From Stutzerimonas kunmingensis (GTDB taxonomy: Bacteria > Pseudomonadota > Gammaproteobacteria > Pseudomonadales > Pseudomonadaceae): DNA of 64,000 nucleotides. A program made the translations under genes and the position numbers. Of the stretch, positions 42,838 to 51,755 are shown in pieces; the first letter of the stretch is position 1; each line of letters opens with the position of its first letter. The notes under the pieces were generated by a model that had not been told where the DNA came from, did no database searches, and was given only the letters and a program-made list of their open reading frames with translations. The stretch spans positions 744,001 to 808,000 of the forward strand of contig NZ_FORS01000001.1 of assembly GCF_900114065.1 (NCBI RefSeq), written 5' to 3'.

Positions 42838-43827
42838 TCAACCGCCGCTGGCGTTCATGAAGCGCAATACCTGGACCTCGCCGCCGCTGGAGAATTCGTG
42901 GCGCAGCGGTTTGCGTTGCAGCGCGGCGTGAATGGCGTCGATCACCGGCTGGTCGCTGGTCGGATGGCGGCGCAGCAGTGCGCGCAGGTCGATGGAATGC
43001 TCGTGGCCCAGGCACAGCAGCAGGCGACCTTCCACGGTCAGCCGCACGCGGTTGCAGGTGGCGCAGAAGTTGTGCGAATGCGGCGAGATGAAGCCGATGC
43101 GCGTCTGCGGGTGCTCCGGCAGGCGCACATAGCGCGCCGGACCGCCGCTCTGCTCGGCCGAATCGATCAGCGCGTGACGCTCGGCGATCAGCGCCTTGAC
43201 CTCGTCGCTGGAGCAGAAGCTCTCACCGCGCGAACGGCCGACGTCGCCCAGCGGCATTTCCTCGATGAAGCTCAGGTCCAGCCCGCCGGCGATGGCGAAG
43301 TCCACCAGGTCGGCGACCTCCTCGGCGTTGCGGCCCTTCATCACCACGGCATTGAGCTTGATCCGCTCGAAGCCGGCGGCGCGCGCCGCATCGATGCCGT
43401 CGAGCACCTGCTGCAGCTGGCCGGTGCGGGTAATGGCGTGGAATTTCTCGGCGTCCAGGCTATCCAGGCTGATGTTCAGCCGCTTGACCCCGGCCCGAGC
43501 CAGCGGCGCGGCAAGCCTGACCAGCTGCGAGCCGTTGGTGGTCATCACCAGTTCACGCAGACCGGGCAAGGCCGCGATGCGCTCGCAGAGACCGACGATG
43601 CCCTGGCGTACCAGCGGCTCGCCGCCAGTGAGGCGGATCTTCTTCACGCCCAGCCCGACGAAGATGCGCGCGATGCGCTCCAGCTCCTCCAGACCGAGCA
43701 CCTGCTGACGCGGCAGGAAGGTCATGTCCTCGGCCATGCAGTAGACGCAGCGGAAGTCGCAGCGGTCGGTGACAGACATGCGCAGGTAGTCGATCTGGCG
43801 GTTGTGGGCATCGCGTAGTTGAGTCAT
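42838..43827 (-). CDS. moaA: GTP 3',8-cyclase
   Basis: A 329-residue radical SAM enzyme, first step of molybdopterin synthesis. N-terminal cluster motif CDFRCVYC (CxxxCxxC), the [12 protein letters not shown] segment, a C-terminal second cluster ([13 protein letters not shown] with C in LLLCLGHE) and the required C-terminal Gly-Gly (NASGG). ATG 43827 follows AGAGGTG and is preferred to an in-frame GTG at 43836. Upstream, a copy of the CGTAGGGTGGAT repeat begins only 20 nt before the start codon. Confidence 0.94.
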   Translation of the reverse strand: MTQLRDAHNRQIDYLRMSVTDRCDFRCVYCMAEDMTFLPRQQVLGLEELERIARIFVGLGVKKIRLTGGEPLVRQGIVGLCERIAALPGLRELVMTTNGSQLVRLAAPLARAGVKRLNISLDSLDAEKFHAITRTGQLQQVLDGIDAARAAGFERIKLNAVVMKGRNAEEVADLVDFAIAGGLDLSFIEEMPLGDVGRSRGESFCSSDEVKALIAERHALIDSAEQSGGPARYVRLPEHPQTRIGFISPHSHNFCATCNRVRLTVEGRLLLCLGHEHSIDLRALLRRHPTSDQPVIDAIHAALQRKPLRHEFSSGGEVQVLRFMNASGG

Positions 43828-43846
43828 CGATAACACCTCTAAGCCT

Positions 43847-43875
43847 CGTAGGGTGGATGACGTTTGTCATCCACC
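43847..43875. repeat. Short copy of the CGTAGGGTGGAT element
   Basis: CGTAGGGTGGAT (43847-43858) is identical to the end of the 90-bp element at 16616. Here it folds at once into a perfect 10-bp hairpin GGTGGATGAC / GTCATCCACC with a GTTT loop. It lies between moaA and a truncated gene. Confidence 0.75.
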
Positions 43876-43888
43876 ATGGCCCTGCTCG

Positions 43889-44161
43889 ATGGAACAGCGC
43901 CTGCGCAGCGATTTCGATGCGGCGGTCGCGGAGTTCGAGCGCGGCCTGGACGAGCTGAACAAGGCGCCGCAGAACACCGAGCAGATCAACCGCCAGCTCG
44001 ATCAGATCGGCGCACAATGGCGTTTCGCCCGCGCTGGTTTCAGCCTCGCCGACGACGCCCGTTTCGTCCCGACGGTAATCGTCACCACCAGCGATTCGCT
44101 GCTGCGCAAGATCGAACAACTGACGCTGGACTACGAGCGACTGGCCGGCAGCACCCGCTGA
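43889..44161 (+). pseudogene. Truncated PilJ-type (type IV pili MCP N-terminal) domain protein
   Basis: About 90 residues (MEQRLRSDFDAAVAEFERGL to YERLAGSTR) match the C-terminal end of small exported PilJ/NarX-like domain proteins found near denitrification regulators. In-frame sequence upstream reads only into the repeat hairpin; signal peptide and first half-domain are missing and no Shine-Dalgarno site precedes the ATG. The remnant probably arose by a deletion at the repeat. A short functional protein cannot be ruled out. Confidence 0.6.
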
Positions 44162-44243
44162 TCGACTACCTACCCTGCCCAGAAAGAGGTATGGCCTGCC
44201 CGCACGGCGCGACCTAGCATGCCGTTCATCGAAAGGAAGGGGG

Positions 44244-44939
44244 ATGGCCATGCTGACCGGCTCTGCAGTGCTCAATACGATGCGCCGTCATCATCTGTTC
44301 AATGGGCTGGCCGAGACGGCTCTGCTGAACCTCGCGGCGCATACCACGGTCAAGCGCCTGCCAGCCGGCTGCACGCTGTTCCACCAAGGCGACGCCGCCG
44401 AGCACTTTCACGTGCTGATCAACGGCCAGGTCAAGCTGCACCGGGTCACCTGCGATGGTCAGGAGAAGGTCATCGAGGTAGTCCGGCCGGGCGAGGCCTT
44501 TGCCGAGGCGATGCTCTTCAACAAGCAGCCCGAACATCCGCTGAGCGCCACCACCCTCAAGGAAAGCCTGGTGCTCAACGTGCAGAACGCCCACTACCTG
44601 CGTCTGCTCGAGACCCAGCCACAGCTGTGCATGCAGCTGCTCAGCAGCCTCAGCGACCGACTCAACCAGCGGCTGCACCAGATCGACAGCCTGACCTCAT
44701 CCAACATCTGCCAGCGTGTGGTGCGTTACCTGTTCCAGGAACTGCAGGCGGCACGCAGCGGTGTGATCGACCTCGACCTGCCCAAGCGCCTGATCGCCTC
44801 GCAACTGGGCATCCAGCCGGAAACCTTGTCACGCATCCTACATCGCCTGACCGACGCAGGGCTGATCGCCGTGCAGCGGCGGCGCATCGAGATCCTCGAC
44901 CAGCGCAGCCTCTCGGCCTACCTCGAAGCAGCCGCCTGA
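44244..44939 (+). CDS. dnr: Dnr-type Crp/Fnr family regulator
   Basis: A 231-residue regulator: cyclic-nucleotide-binding-like beta barrel (GCTLFHQGDAAEHFHVLINGQVKL), long dimer helix, and helix-turn-helix RLIASQLGIQPETLSRILHRL with the E-x-x-S-R residues that read FNR-type TTGAT boxes. The four-cysteine cluster of FNR/ANR is absent, which marks the NO-responsive Dnr group controlling denitrification. Several Dnr paralogs exist in P. stutzeri; which one this is cannot be decided. AAGGAAGG precedes the start; ATG 44250 is an alternative. Confidence 0.88.
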   Translation: MAMLTGSAVLNTMRRHHLFNGLAETALLNLAAHTTVKRLPAGCTLFHQGDAAEHFHVLINGQVKLHRVTCDGQEKVIEVVRPGEAFAEAMLFNKQPEHPLSATTLKESLVLNVQNAHYLRLLETQPQLCMQLLSSLSDRLNQRLHQIDSLTSSNICQRVVRYLFQELQAARSGVIDLDLPKRLIASQLGIQPETLSRILHRLTDAGLIAVQRRRIEILDQRSLSAYLEAAA

Positions 44940-45485
44940 TCAACCCTGGGCGTCGGGGTCACCACGACGGAACGGCTGCGGGGCGACTTCAACCGGTGCA
45001 GGCTCGACCGGCGGCGGACCATCGCCAAGCTTGAAGGGTTTCGGCGGCTCGCTGACCAGTCTCCGCGTGGCCGGCTCGAGGCGCTCCGGCTCAGGCTCCG
45101 GGCGCTCGCGGACAAGATGCCAGGCAGCGGCGGCAAGGGCGGCGGCCAGCACACGATAGAACAGCGATGCCAGATCGAAACCGACCAGCTCACCGCCATC
45201 CAGCCACAGCGACACCAGGCGCCCGAGCACCAGCGCGGTCATGGTGATCATCAGCATCATCAAGGCCGGTCGCGCACGCTCGGGGGCACGCGCGGCCCAG
45301 ATCAGAAACAGTGCCAACCCCAATTGCAGGCCACCGTAGTAGACCCGCATGTGGCTGACCGAGGCGCCCTCCATCAGCAGCATGCCGTTCAGATTGGCCA
45401 TCTCGTAGGGGCGAAACCAGTAGGCCAGGCTCAGGCTGGCCATCACCAGCGCCTGCGCGAGCAGAACGAAACGGGCAAAACGCAT
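44940..45485 (-). CDS. Four-helix membrane protein, DUF4345-like
   Basis: A 181-residue protein with four predicted membrane helices in the first 120 residues (FVLLAQALVMASLSLAYWF; YYGGLQLGLALFLIW; LMMLMITMTALVLGRL; FYRVLAAALAAAAWHL) and a Pro/Glu-rich cytosolic tail. The pattern resembles DUF4345. AGGAGAG precedes the ATG. It ends one base after the convergent dnr stop, so no terminator separates them and transcripts must overlap. Function unknown. Confidence 0.75.
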   Translation of the reverse strand: MRFARFVLLAQALVMASLSLAYWFRPYEMANLNGMLLMEGASVSHMRVYYGGLQLGLALFLIWAARAPERARPALMMLMITMTALVLGRLVSLWLDGGELVGFDLASLFYRVLAAALAAAAWHLVRERPEPEPERLEPATRRLVSEPPKPFKLGDGPPPVEPAPVEVAPQPFRRGDPDAQG

Positions 45486-45676
45486 CGAAAACTCTCCTGA
45501 TGTGCGACTCGCTATTCCGATTGGCATGGGACTGTCAGGCGGCCGGTTTGTTCTGCGCCCGGCACTTCGGCCATCTCTCCGGCGCGGCGTCGGCAGGTGA
45601 TAATTGCCCGCTCGCCGCACCTTGGGTATGGGCGCAACCCGGCGTATTCTGGGCCTCTCGCTCGTAGGAGGTTCCC

Positions 45677-46114
45677 ATGCGCCGTCTTCTGTTGCTGCTT
45701 CCCGTCCTGCTCGCCGGGTTCGCCCAGGCCGTCGAGCCCATTGCTATCGACGTCTATCGCGACCCCAACTGTGGCTGTTGCGAAGCGTGGATCGATCACC
45801 TGGAGGACAACGGTTTTTCCGTGAGCGATCACGTGGTCAACGACATGACCTCGGTAAAGATGGAACACGGCATCCCGCACCGCCTCGGTTCCTGTCACAC
45901 CGCGGTGATCGACGGCAAGTTCGTCGAAGGCCACGTTCCTGCCGCCGACATCCTCAAGCTGCGTGCGCAACCGGACCTGATTGGCGCAGCCGTACCCGGC
46001 ATGCCGATCGGCTCGCCGGGCATGGAGATGGGCGATCGCAAGGACGCCTTCAAGGTGATCGGCGTCAGCAAGGCGGGCGAGGAACGCGTGCTCTCCGAAT
46101 ACCCCGGCGACTGA
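45677..46114 (+). CDS. DUF411 metal-binding periplasmic protein
   Basis: A 145-residue exported protein with a signal peptide (LLLLLPVLLAGFAQA) and the DUF411 signature YRDPNCGCCEAWIDHL near 27-42, plus SCHTAVIDGKFVEGHVP and a Met/Gly-rich GMPIGSPGMEMGD loop. Members are linked to copper handling (CopG-like) and bind metal through the CGCC and CH residues. TAGGAGGTTCCC precedes the ATG. Divergent from the membrane protein; no cop or cus genes are adjacent. Confidence 0.87.
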   Translation: MRRLLLLLPVLLAGFAQAVEPIAIDVYRDPNCGCCEAWIDHLEDNGFSVSDHVVNDMTSVKMEHGIPHRLGSCHTAVIDGKFVEGHVPAADILKLRAQPDLIGAAVPGMPIGSPGMEMGDRKDAFKVIGVSKAGEERVLSEYPGD

Positions 46115-46134
46115 ACCGTCGCGCCGCTGCGAAT

Positions 46135-46161
46135 GCAGTGCGGTCCGCGCTGCAGCTTTTT
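46135..46161 (+). terminator. Terminator after the DUF411 gene
   Basis: Eight-bp stem GCAGTGCG / CGCGCTGC (one G-T pair) with a 3-nt loop, then AGC and TTTTT. Confidence 0.6.
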
Positions 46162-46244
46162 CGAGCCGTGCGGGTCTTAACGGGAGGCAAGGCGCCGCTT
46201 CGGTGCTGCGCACTCAACCCGTCAACCGTTCAGAGGGACACCCC

Positions 46245-47102
46245 ATGCGCTGGAAACGAGCCCGACGCAGCGACAACGTAGTGGACGCCAGGGGCCGCAG
46301 CGGCATGCGCCTTGGCGGCGGACTGGGCCTGGGCGGCATCGCCATCGTGGTGATCATCGGCCTGCTCTCCGGCCAGGACCCGCTGCAGATCCTCGGCCAG
46401 CTGGCCAACCAGAGCGGACCTGCCGTCTCCCAGCAAAGCCAGCCGCCGGCCGGCGATGACCCGCAGACCGAATTCGTCCGGGCGATTCTCGGCGACACCG
46501 AAGACACCTGGCGTGCGTTGTTCCAGCAAGCTGGCGCTCAGTATCGCGACCCGACCCTGGTGCTGTTTCGCGGCGGCGTGAACTCGGCCTGCGGCTTCGC
46601 CAGCTCGGCGGTGGGCCCGTTCTACTGCCCCGGCGATCAGCAGGTCTATCTCGATCTGCAGTTCTTCGACGAGATGGCCCGGCGCTTCTCCGCCGCCGGC
46701 GACTTCGCCCAGGCCTATGTGATCGCCCATGAAGTCGGCCATCACGTGCAGACCCTGCTCGGCGTTTCCCAGCAGATGCAGAGCGCCCGTCAGCGCGGCG
46801 CGAAGATGGAAGGCGACAACGGCCTGCTGGTCCGCCAGGAGCTGCAGGCCGATTGCTTCGCTGGAGTCTGGGCCTATCACGCGCAGCAACGCCACGACTG
46901 GCTGGAAGAAGGCGACCTGGAAGAGGCGCTGAACGCCGCCAATGCCATCGGCGACGACAACCTGCAGAAGCGCAGCCAGGGCCGTGTGGTGCCCGATGCC
47001 TTCACTCACGGCACTTCGGCGCAACGGGTGCGCTGGTTCCGTGATGGCTTCGAGCATGGCGATCCGGCGCGCTGCGACACCTTCAAGGTGACGCGGCTGT
47101 AA
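46245..47102 (+). CDS. Putative neutral zinc metallopeptidase (YpfJ family)
   Basis: A 285-residue protein with one N-terminal membrane helix (GLGLGGIAIVVIIGLLSG) and a periplasmic zinc-peptidase domain. The zinc motif HExxH is AHEVGHHVQTLLG near 163-175, with the third ligand probably in RQELQADCFAGVWA downstream. Conserved CGFASSAVGPFYCPGDQQVYLD precedes it. ATG 46245 is preceded by AGAGGGA. YpfJ proteins are widespread and of unknown substrate. Confidence 0.88.
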   Translation: MRWKRARRSDNVVDARGRSGMRLGGGLGLGGIAIVVIIGLLSGQDPLQILGQLANQSGPAVSQQSQPPAGDDPQTEFVRAILGDTEDTWRALFQQAGAQYRDPTLVLFRGGVNSACGFASSAVGPFYCPGDQQVYLDLQFFDEMARRFSAAGDFAQAYVIAHEVGHHVQTLLGVSQQMQSARQRGAKMEGDNGLLVRQELQADCFAGVWAYHAQQRHDWLEEGDLEEALNAANAIGDDNLQKRSQGRVVPDAFTHGTSAQRVRWFRDGFEHGDPARCDTFKVTRL

Positions 47103-47114
47103 TAGACGGCCACG

Positions 47115-47274
47115 GGAGCCTCGCCAGCAAGGCGCTTCTACGTGGTCATGCGGGTTCGGACCGGCTGCACGCGACCTGCTGCAGGCGGCGGGAGAACAGG
47201 GTTGGCGACGGGCTTGTGCACGACCTGACTCGTGCTCGGCCCGAATGCGGCAGCGGCCTCGCCCGCGAATGGCT
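47115..47274. repeat. REP-like palindromic sequences
   Basis: The 210-nt gap after the peptidase gene holds two pieces typical of Pseudomonas extragenic repeats: GCCTCGCCAGCAAGGC followed by GCTTCTACG (near 47117-47141) and GCGGCCTCGCCCGCGAATGG (near 47252-47271). Both can fold as short hairpins. No open reading frame in the gap looks real. Confidence 0.45.
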
Positions 47275-47313
47275 GTGACTTCGGTGTGCGCCCCGCTCCC
47301 CGTCGCGCCGCGC

Positions 47314-47916
47314 TCAGACTTCGCCCGAAGACAGCAGCCCGTGCAGCACCCGGCAATCCGGGGCATAGAGATCGGCCAGTTCCGGCCATTCGTTGTGCGG
47401 CACGTTGACCAGTACGCCACGCGCGCCGGCCGCCCGAGCGCACTCCAGGTCGAAGCGGTAGTCACCGACCATCAGCATCGCCGACGGCGCCACGCCCCAA
47501 CGTTCCGCCAGATGCAGCAGCCCGCCCGGATGCGGCTTGGGCGGCGCTTCGTCGCGACCGAGGATGTCCTCGGGCAGGAAACAGTCCCCCATGCCGACCG
47601 CGTCCAGAGTCACCCTGGCCAGTTCCTGGGCATTGCGAGTGAGCACTCCAAGCCGGCAGCCGCGCTCGCGCAGAGCATGCAGCAGCTCGCGAGCGCCTTC
47701 TGCCGGGCGCGCCGCGCAGGCCAGCTCGCGCTCGTGCTCCAGCAGCCAGGCGTGCTTGGCGGCGGCCTCCTCGGCAGGTAGCGCCGCCAGGTGATGGAGG
47801 ATGTCGTCCTCCTCGGGGATTGCCAGCGCGCGGCGGATCGCGGCGAAATCGTGCACGGCGATCGTCAGGGTGCCGTCCATGTCGAACACCCAGTGACGGA
47901 CCTCGGCGATCTTCAC
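47314..47916 (-). CDS. HAD-superfamily phosphatase
   Basis: A 200-residue HAD-IA hydrolase with motif I VFDMDGTLT (nucleophile D11 and D13), motif II LGVLTRN, the lysine region PPKPHPGG and motif IV GDYRFDLECARAAG. A cap helix bundle of about 60 residues follows motif I, as in phosphoglycolate phosphatase/5'-nucleotidase-like enzymes. Substrate unknown. It overlaps the tesB stop by 4 nt, so both genes share a transcript. Confidence 0.87.
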   Translation of the reverse strand: MKIAEVRHWVFDMDGTLTIAVHDFAAIRRALAIPEEDDILHHLAALPAEEAAAKHAWLLEHERELACAARPAEGARELLHALRERGCRLGVLTRNAQELARVTLDAVGMGDCFLPEDILGRDEAPPKPHPGGLLHLAERWGVAPSAMLMVGDYRFDLECARAAGARGVLVNVPHNEWPELADLYAPDCRVLHGLLSSGEV

Positions 47917-48782
47917 ATCCAGTCCTCGCGCACGCGGATCAGCCCTTCCTGCGCCACGGACGCGACCAGCTGGCCCTGGCGATTGAAGATGCTGCCACGG
48001 GCGAAGCCGCGCGCATTGCCGGCCCAGGGGCTGTCGATGGAGTACAGCAGCCAGTCGTCCAGCTTCACCTCACGATGGAACCAGATGGCATGGTCGAGGC
48101 TAGCCAGCTGGATGAACTTGCTCCACGAACTGACACCGTGCGGCTGCAGTGCGGTGCCGATAAAGCTGAAGTCCGAGGCGTAGGCCACCAGGTACTTGTG
48201 CAGCGCCGGGCTGTCGGGCAGCGCGCCGTCGGCGCGGAACCACAGGTGGCGGACCGGTTCGATGGGCTGCGGGTTGGCAGGATCGACCAGGGTGACCGGG
48301 CGGATCTCGATGGGCTTGGGACGGCGCAGCTTTTCCATCACCCGCTCGGGCACCATCGGCGACAGCTTGTGCAGCAGCTCCCACTCGTTGGGCAGATCGT
48401 CCGGCCCGACCACGTCCGGCATCGGCAACTGATGCTCGTAGCCCGTTTCCTCGGCCTGGAACGAGGCGATGCCGGTGAAGATGGTCTGGCCCTTCTGGAT
48501 CGCACTGACCCGCCGCGTGGTGAAGCTGCCGCCGTCGCGTACGCGATCGACGTCATAGACCACGGGCTGGTGCGAGTCGCCGGGGCGCAGGAAATAGCCG
48601 TGCAGCGAATGCACATGGCGCTCCGGCGTCACCGTCTGGCTCGCGGCGGAGATGACCTGGCCGAGCACCTGGCCGCCGAACAGCTGGGGAAAGCCGAGGT
48701 CCTGGCTCGCGCCACGGAACAGGTTCTCCTCGATGCGTTCCAGGGTCAGCAGGTTGACCAGGGCGTCGAGTATCTGGGTCAT
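47913..48782 (-). CDS. tesB: Acyl-CoA thioesterase II
   Basis: A 289-residue double hot-dog thioesterase. Landmarks: FRGASQDLGFPQLFGGQVLGQ at the N-terminus, HSLHGYFLRPGD, SLDHAIWFHR (catalytic aspartate) and the C-terminal RGSIFNRQGQLVASVAQEGLIR (catalytic glutamine). It hydrolyses medium- and long-chain acyl-CoA. ATG 48782 matches the family start; the longer frame upstream has no support. Couples to the HAD gene by a 4-nt overlap. Confidence 0.94.
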   Translation of the reverse strand: MTQILDALVNLLTLERIEENLFRGASQDLGFPQLFGGQVLGQVISAASQTVTPERHVHSLHGYFLRPGDSHQPVVYDVDRVRDGGSFTTRRVSAIQKGQTIFTGIASFQAEETGYEHQLPMPDVVGPDDLPNEWELLHKLSPMVPERVMEKLRRPKPIEIRPVTLVDPANPQPIEPVRHLWFRADGALPDSPALHKYLVAYASDFSFIGTALQPHGVSSWSKFIQLASLDHAIWFHREVKLDDWLLYSIDSPWAGNARGFARGSIFNRQGQLVASVAQEGLIRVREDWM

Positions 48783-48858
48783 TTCGGCTTCCTTGATAGG
48801 GGGCTCGTACGGGCGCGCCATGTTACGGATTTCGCCGGCAACGCTCCAGCAACAGTGC

Positions 48859-49413
48859 TCATTGTCGCCAATCGTCCCGCCGCAGCCGGTAGAGCACCTG
48901 GGTGTGCAGCGGGTGCTCGGGCGAAACGTCCGGATGACCGAACGTGGTGGCCGGGTCCGGGCGCATGCCGAGCCCTTCCAGCAGTTGCCTGCCCGGTTCG
49001 TTGATCTGCGAGACACAGGCCACGACCTCGTCCAGCTCCAGCGCGCCGAATGCGCATTTCAGCGCCGTCTGCGCGGCCTCGCGAACAAGGCCCTGCCCCC
49101 AGTGCTCGCAGGCCACCGCCCAGCGCAGCTCGGCGACCGCGTTCGGCAGCGGCAAGGCGGACCAGACCAGCCCGCAATAGCCGATGAAGGCGCCGTTGTC
49201 CTTGCGCTCCAGCGCCCACAGGCCGAAACCATTGCGCAGCAGATGCAGCCTGCTGCGCACCATCAGCGCGGCGCAGTCATCCCGGGACCACCGCGCCGGG
49301 TTGTAGCGCATCACCTCCGGGTCGGCACAGAGCCGCACCAACGGATCGAGGTCTTCGTCATGCCAGTTGCGCAGCCGTAGGCGTGTGCTTTCGAGTGCGA
49401 GTCGTTCAACCAT
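48859..49413 (-). CDS. GNAT-family N-acetyltransferase (RimJ/RimL-like)
   Basis: A 184-residue acetyltransferase with RLALESTRLRLRNWHDEDLDPL at the start, the acetyl-CoA loop HWGQGLVREAAQTAL and NEPGRQLLEGLGMR. This is the GNAT_3 type that acetylates ribosomal proteins or small molecules. AAGGAGCAGGG precedes ATG 49413. Upstream of tesB by 77 nt on the same strand; co-transcription possible. Target unknown. Confidence 0.87.
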   Translation of the reverse strand: MVERLALESTRLRLRNWHDEDLDPLVRLCADPEVMRYNPARWSRDDCAALMVRSRLHLLRNGFGLWALERKDNGAFIGYCGLVWSALPLPNAVAELRWAVACEHWGQGLVREAAQTALKCAFGALELDEVVACVSQINEPGRQLLEGLGMRPDPATTFGHPDVSPEHPLHTQVLYRLRRDDWRQ

Positions 49414-49483
49414 CCCTGCTCCTTGAGCGCTCCGACGGCCAGCCTGCATACTGCGACGCACATCCATCGAACACGCGTGGTTC

Positions 49484-50404
49484 ATGTCGCTTCCCCTGGT
49501 ATTTCACGACGATTACAGCCCGCCATTGCCACCGGGTCATCGGTTTCCCATGGAGAAGTTTCGTCTGCTGCGCGACCATCTGGTCGCCCTGGGTTTGACC
49601 ACAGACACAGCGCTATTGCGCCCCGAGCTGTGCAGCCATGACATTCTGGCGCTGGCGCACGAGCGCAACTACGTCGAGCGCTACTGCAGCGGCGCGATGG
49701 GTCGCGACGAGCTGCGCCGCCTCGGCCTGCCCTGGAGCCCGGAGCTGGCGCAGCGCACCGTGCGGGCGGTAGGCGGTTCGCTGCTGGCCGCCGAACAGGC
49801 GTTGCAGCATGGCCTGGCCTGCCACCTGGCCGGCGGCACCCACCATGCCCATCACGACCATGCGTCCGGCTTCTGCATCTTCAACGACCTGGCGGTGATC
49901 GCGCTCTACCTGCTGGAAAGCGGACGCGTCGGCCGCGTGCTGATCTTCGATTGCGACGTGCATCAGGGCGACGGCACCGCACGCATCCTGGAGAACGTGG
50001 CGGACGCGGTGACCGTCTCGCTGCACTGCGAAAAGAACTTCCCCACGCGCAAGGCCCATAGCGACTGGGACATCCCGCTGCCACCCGGCATGGGTGATGA
50101 GGCCTACCTCAAGGTGGTGCACGACACCCTGAACTACCTGCTGCCGATCTATCAGCCTGATTTGGTGCTCTATGACGCCGGCGTCGACGTCCACCGCGAC
50201 GACGCCCTGGGCCTACTCTCGCTGACCGACGCCGGGCTCGCCGCACGCGACAGCGCGGTGCTCGATCACTGCCTGGGTCGCGACATTCCCGTGGTCGGCC
50301 TGATCGGCGGCGGCTACGACAAGGACCGCGCCCTGCTCGCGCGTCGCCACGCGACCCTGCATGTCAGCGCCCACTCGGCCTGGCAGCGCCACGGACTCGG
50401 CTGA
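49484..50404 (+). CDS. Histone deacetylase-like family protein
   Basis: A 306-residue arginase-fold amidohydrolase of the HDAC/AcuC superfamily. Active-site features: GGTHHAHHDHASGFCIFND, the zinc-binding IFDCDVHQGDGTARI, and DAGVDVHRDDALG with GGGYDKD near the end. Compact class IV-like size. Bacterial members deacetylate acetoin-, polyamine- or acetyl-lysine-type substrates; the target here is unknown. Divergent from the GNAT gene by about 70 nt, an acetyl-transfer/deacetylation pairing that may be chance. Confidence 0.88.
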   Translation: MSLPLVFHDDYSPPLPPGHRFPMEKFRLLRDHLVALGLTTDTALLRPELCSHDILALAHERNYVERYCSGAMGRDELRRLGLPWSPELAQRTVRAVGGSLLAAEQALQHGLACHLAGGTHHAHHDHASGFCIFNDLAVIALYLLESGRVGRVLIFDCDVHQGDGTARILENVADAVTVSLHCEKNFPTRKAHSDWDIPLPPGMGDEAYLKVVHDTLNYLLPIYQPDLVLYDAGVDVHRDDALGLLSLTDAGLAARDSAVLDHCLGRDIPVVGLIGGGYDKDRALLARRHATLHVSAHSAWQRHGLG

Positions 50405-50456
50405 GCACCCGTCAGCGGCTACAATGCCCGCCCTGCTCGCCTGCCCGGTTGCCGCC

Positions 50457-51710
50457 ATGCCCCAGCCCGCTTCTTCCTTTCGCGTCGCCATCATTGGTGG
50501 TGGCCCGGCCGGCCTCATGGCCGCCGAAGTGCTCGGCCAGGCGGGCGTCAGTGTCGATCTGTACGACGCCATGCCCTCGGTCGGCCGCAAGTTCCTCCTG
50601 GCCGGCGTCGGCGGCATGAACATCACCCACGCCGAGGACTACCCCGCCTTCGTCAGCCGCTACGGCGAACGCGCCGGCGAGCTGCGCCCGCTGCTGGACG
50701 CCTTTACACCCGCCGCGCTGCGCGAATGGATTCACGGGCTGGGTATCGACACCTTCGTCGGCAGTTCCGGCCGGGTATTTCCCACCGACATGAAAGCCGC
50801 GCCATTGCTGCGCGCCTGGCTCAAGCGCCTGCGTGAAAACGGCGTACACATTCATACCCGCCAGCGCTGGCGGGGTTGGGACGAGCACGGTGCGCTGCGC
50901 ATCGCCGGGCCGCAAGGCGAAAGCCTGATCGACGCACACGCCACCCTGCTCGCCCTCGGCGGCGGCAGCTGGGCACGACTGGGCTCCGATGGCGCCTGGG
51001 TGCCGCTGCTCGCAGCCCGCGGTATTGCCATCGAACCGCTGCAGCCGGCCAACTGCGGCTTCGAGGTGGAAGGCTGGAGCGCCCATCTGCGGGACAAGTT
51101 CGCCGGCGCGCCGCTGAAGACGGTCAGCCTCGCCCTACCGGGTAGCGCGCCGCGCAAGGGCGAGTTCGTACTTACCGCGACCGGTATCGAGGGCAGCCTG
51201 GTCTATGCGCTTTCGGCACCGATCCGCGAGGCCATCAACCGTGACGGCGGCACCACCGTGCTGCTCGACCTGCTGCCGGATCGCACCCTGGCGCAGGTCG
51301 CCAGCGCCCTGGCCAGACCGCGGGGTTCGCAGTCCATGGCCAAGCATCTGCACCGCCAGCTGAAGCTCGATGGGGTCAAAGCGGCGCTGTTGCGCGAGCT
51401 GAGCGATGCCGCGTCCTTTCAGGATCCGCAGACCCTGGCCACGGCGATCAAGGCGCTGCCCATCCGCCTGGTCCGCCCGCGCCCGCTGGACGAGGCGATC
51501 AGCAGCGCCGGCGGCGTGCCCTTCGAAGCGCTGGATGCCAACCTGATGCTGCGACAGATGCCCGGGGTGTTCTGCGCCGGGGAAATGCTCGACTGGGAGG
51601 CACCAACCGGCGGTTATCTGCTGACCGCCTGTTTTGCCAGTGGCCGAGCCGCGGCCGAGGGAATGCTGCGCTGGCCGCGGGCTGATCGGCCCACAGCCGC
51701 GCAGGCTTGA
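50457..51710 (+). CDS. HI0933-type flavoprotein (NAD(P)/FAD-dependent oxidoreductase)
   Basis: A 417-residue flavoprotein of the HI0933/BaiN group. The FAD motif VAIIGGGPAGLMAAEVLG is at the N-terminus, followed by GRKFLLAGVGGMNITH, ALGGGSWARLGSDG and a C-terminal FCAGEMLDWEAPTGGYLLTACFASGRAA. Catalytic role unknown. The start is uncertain: ATG 50457 matches the family; ATG 50424 would add eleven residues and neither has a good ribosome site. It follows the deacetylase gene by about 50 nt. Confidence 0.85.
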   Translation: MPQPASSFRVAIIGGGPAGLMAAEVLGQAGVSVDLYDAMPSVGRKFLLAGVGGMNITHAEDYPAFVSRYGERAGELRPLLDAFTPAALREWIHGLGIDTFVGSSGRVFPTDMKAAPLLRAWLKRLRENGVHIHTRQRWRGWDEHGALRIAGPQGESLIDAHATLLALGGGSWARLGSDGAWVPLLAARGIAIEPLQPANCGFEVEGWSAHLRDKFAGAPLKTVSLALPGSAPRKGEFVLTATGIEGSLVYALSAPIREAINRDGGTTVLLDLLPDRTLAQVASALARPRGSQSMAKHLHRQLKLDGVKAALLRELSDAASFQDPQTLATAIKALPIRLVRPRPLDEAISSAGGVPFEALDANLMLRQMPGVFCAGEMLDWEAPTGGYLLTACFASGRAAAEGMLRWPRADRPTAAQA

Positions 51711-51755
51711 TCGACGGGTGAGCGGCGGCCGGATGCACCGGCCGCACCCAGCGCT

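Noticed and set aside
44162..44243. FNR/Dnr box (TTGAT-N4-ATCAA) before dnr
   Set aside because: No match with both half-sites was found in the short upstream gap.
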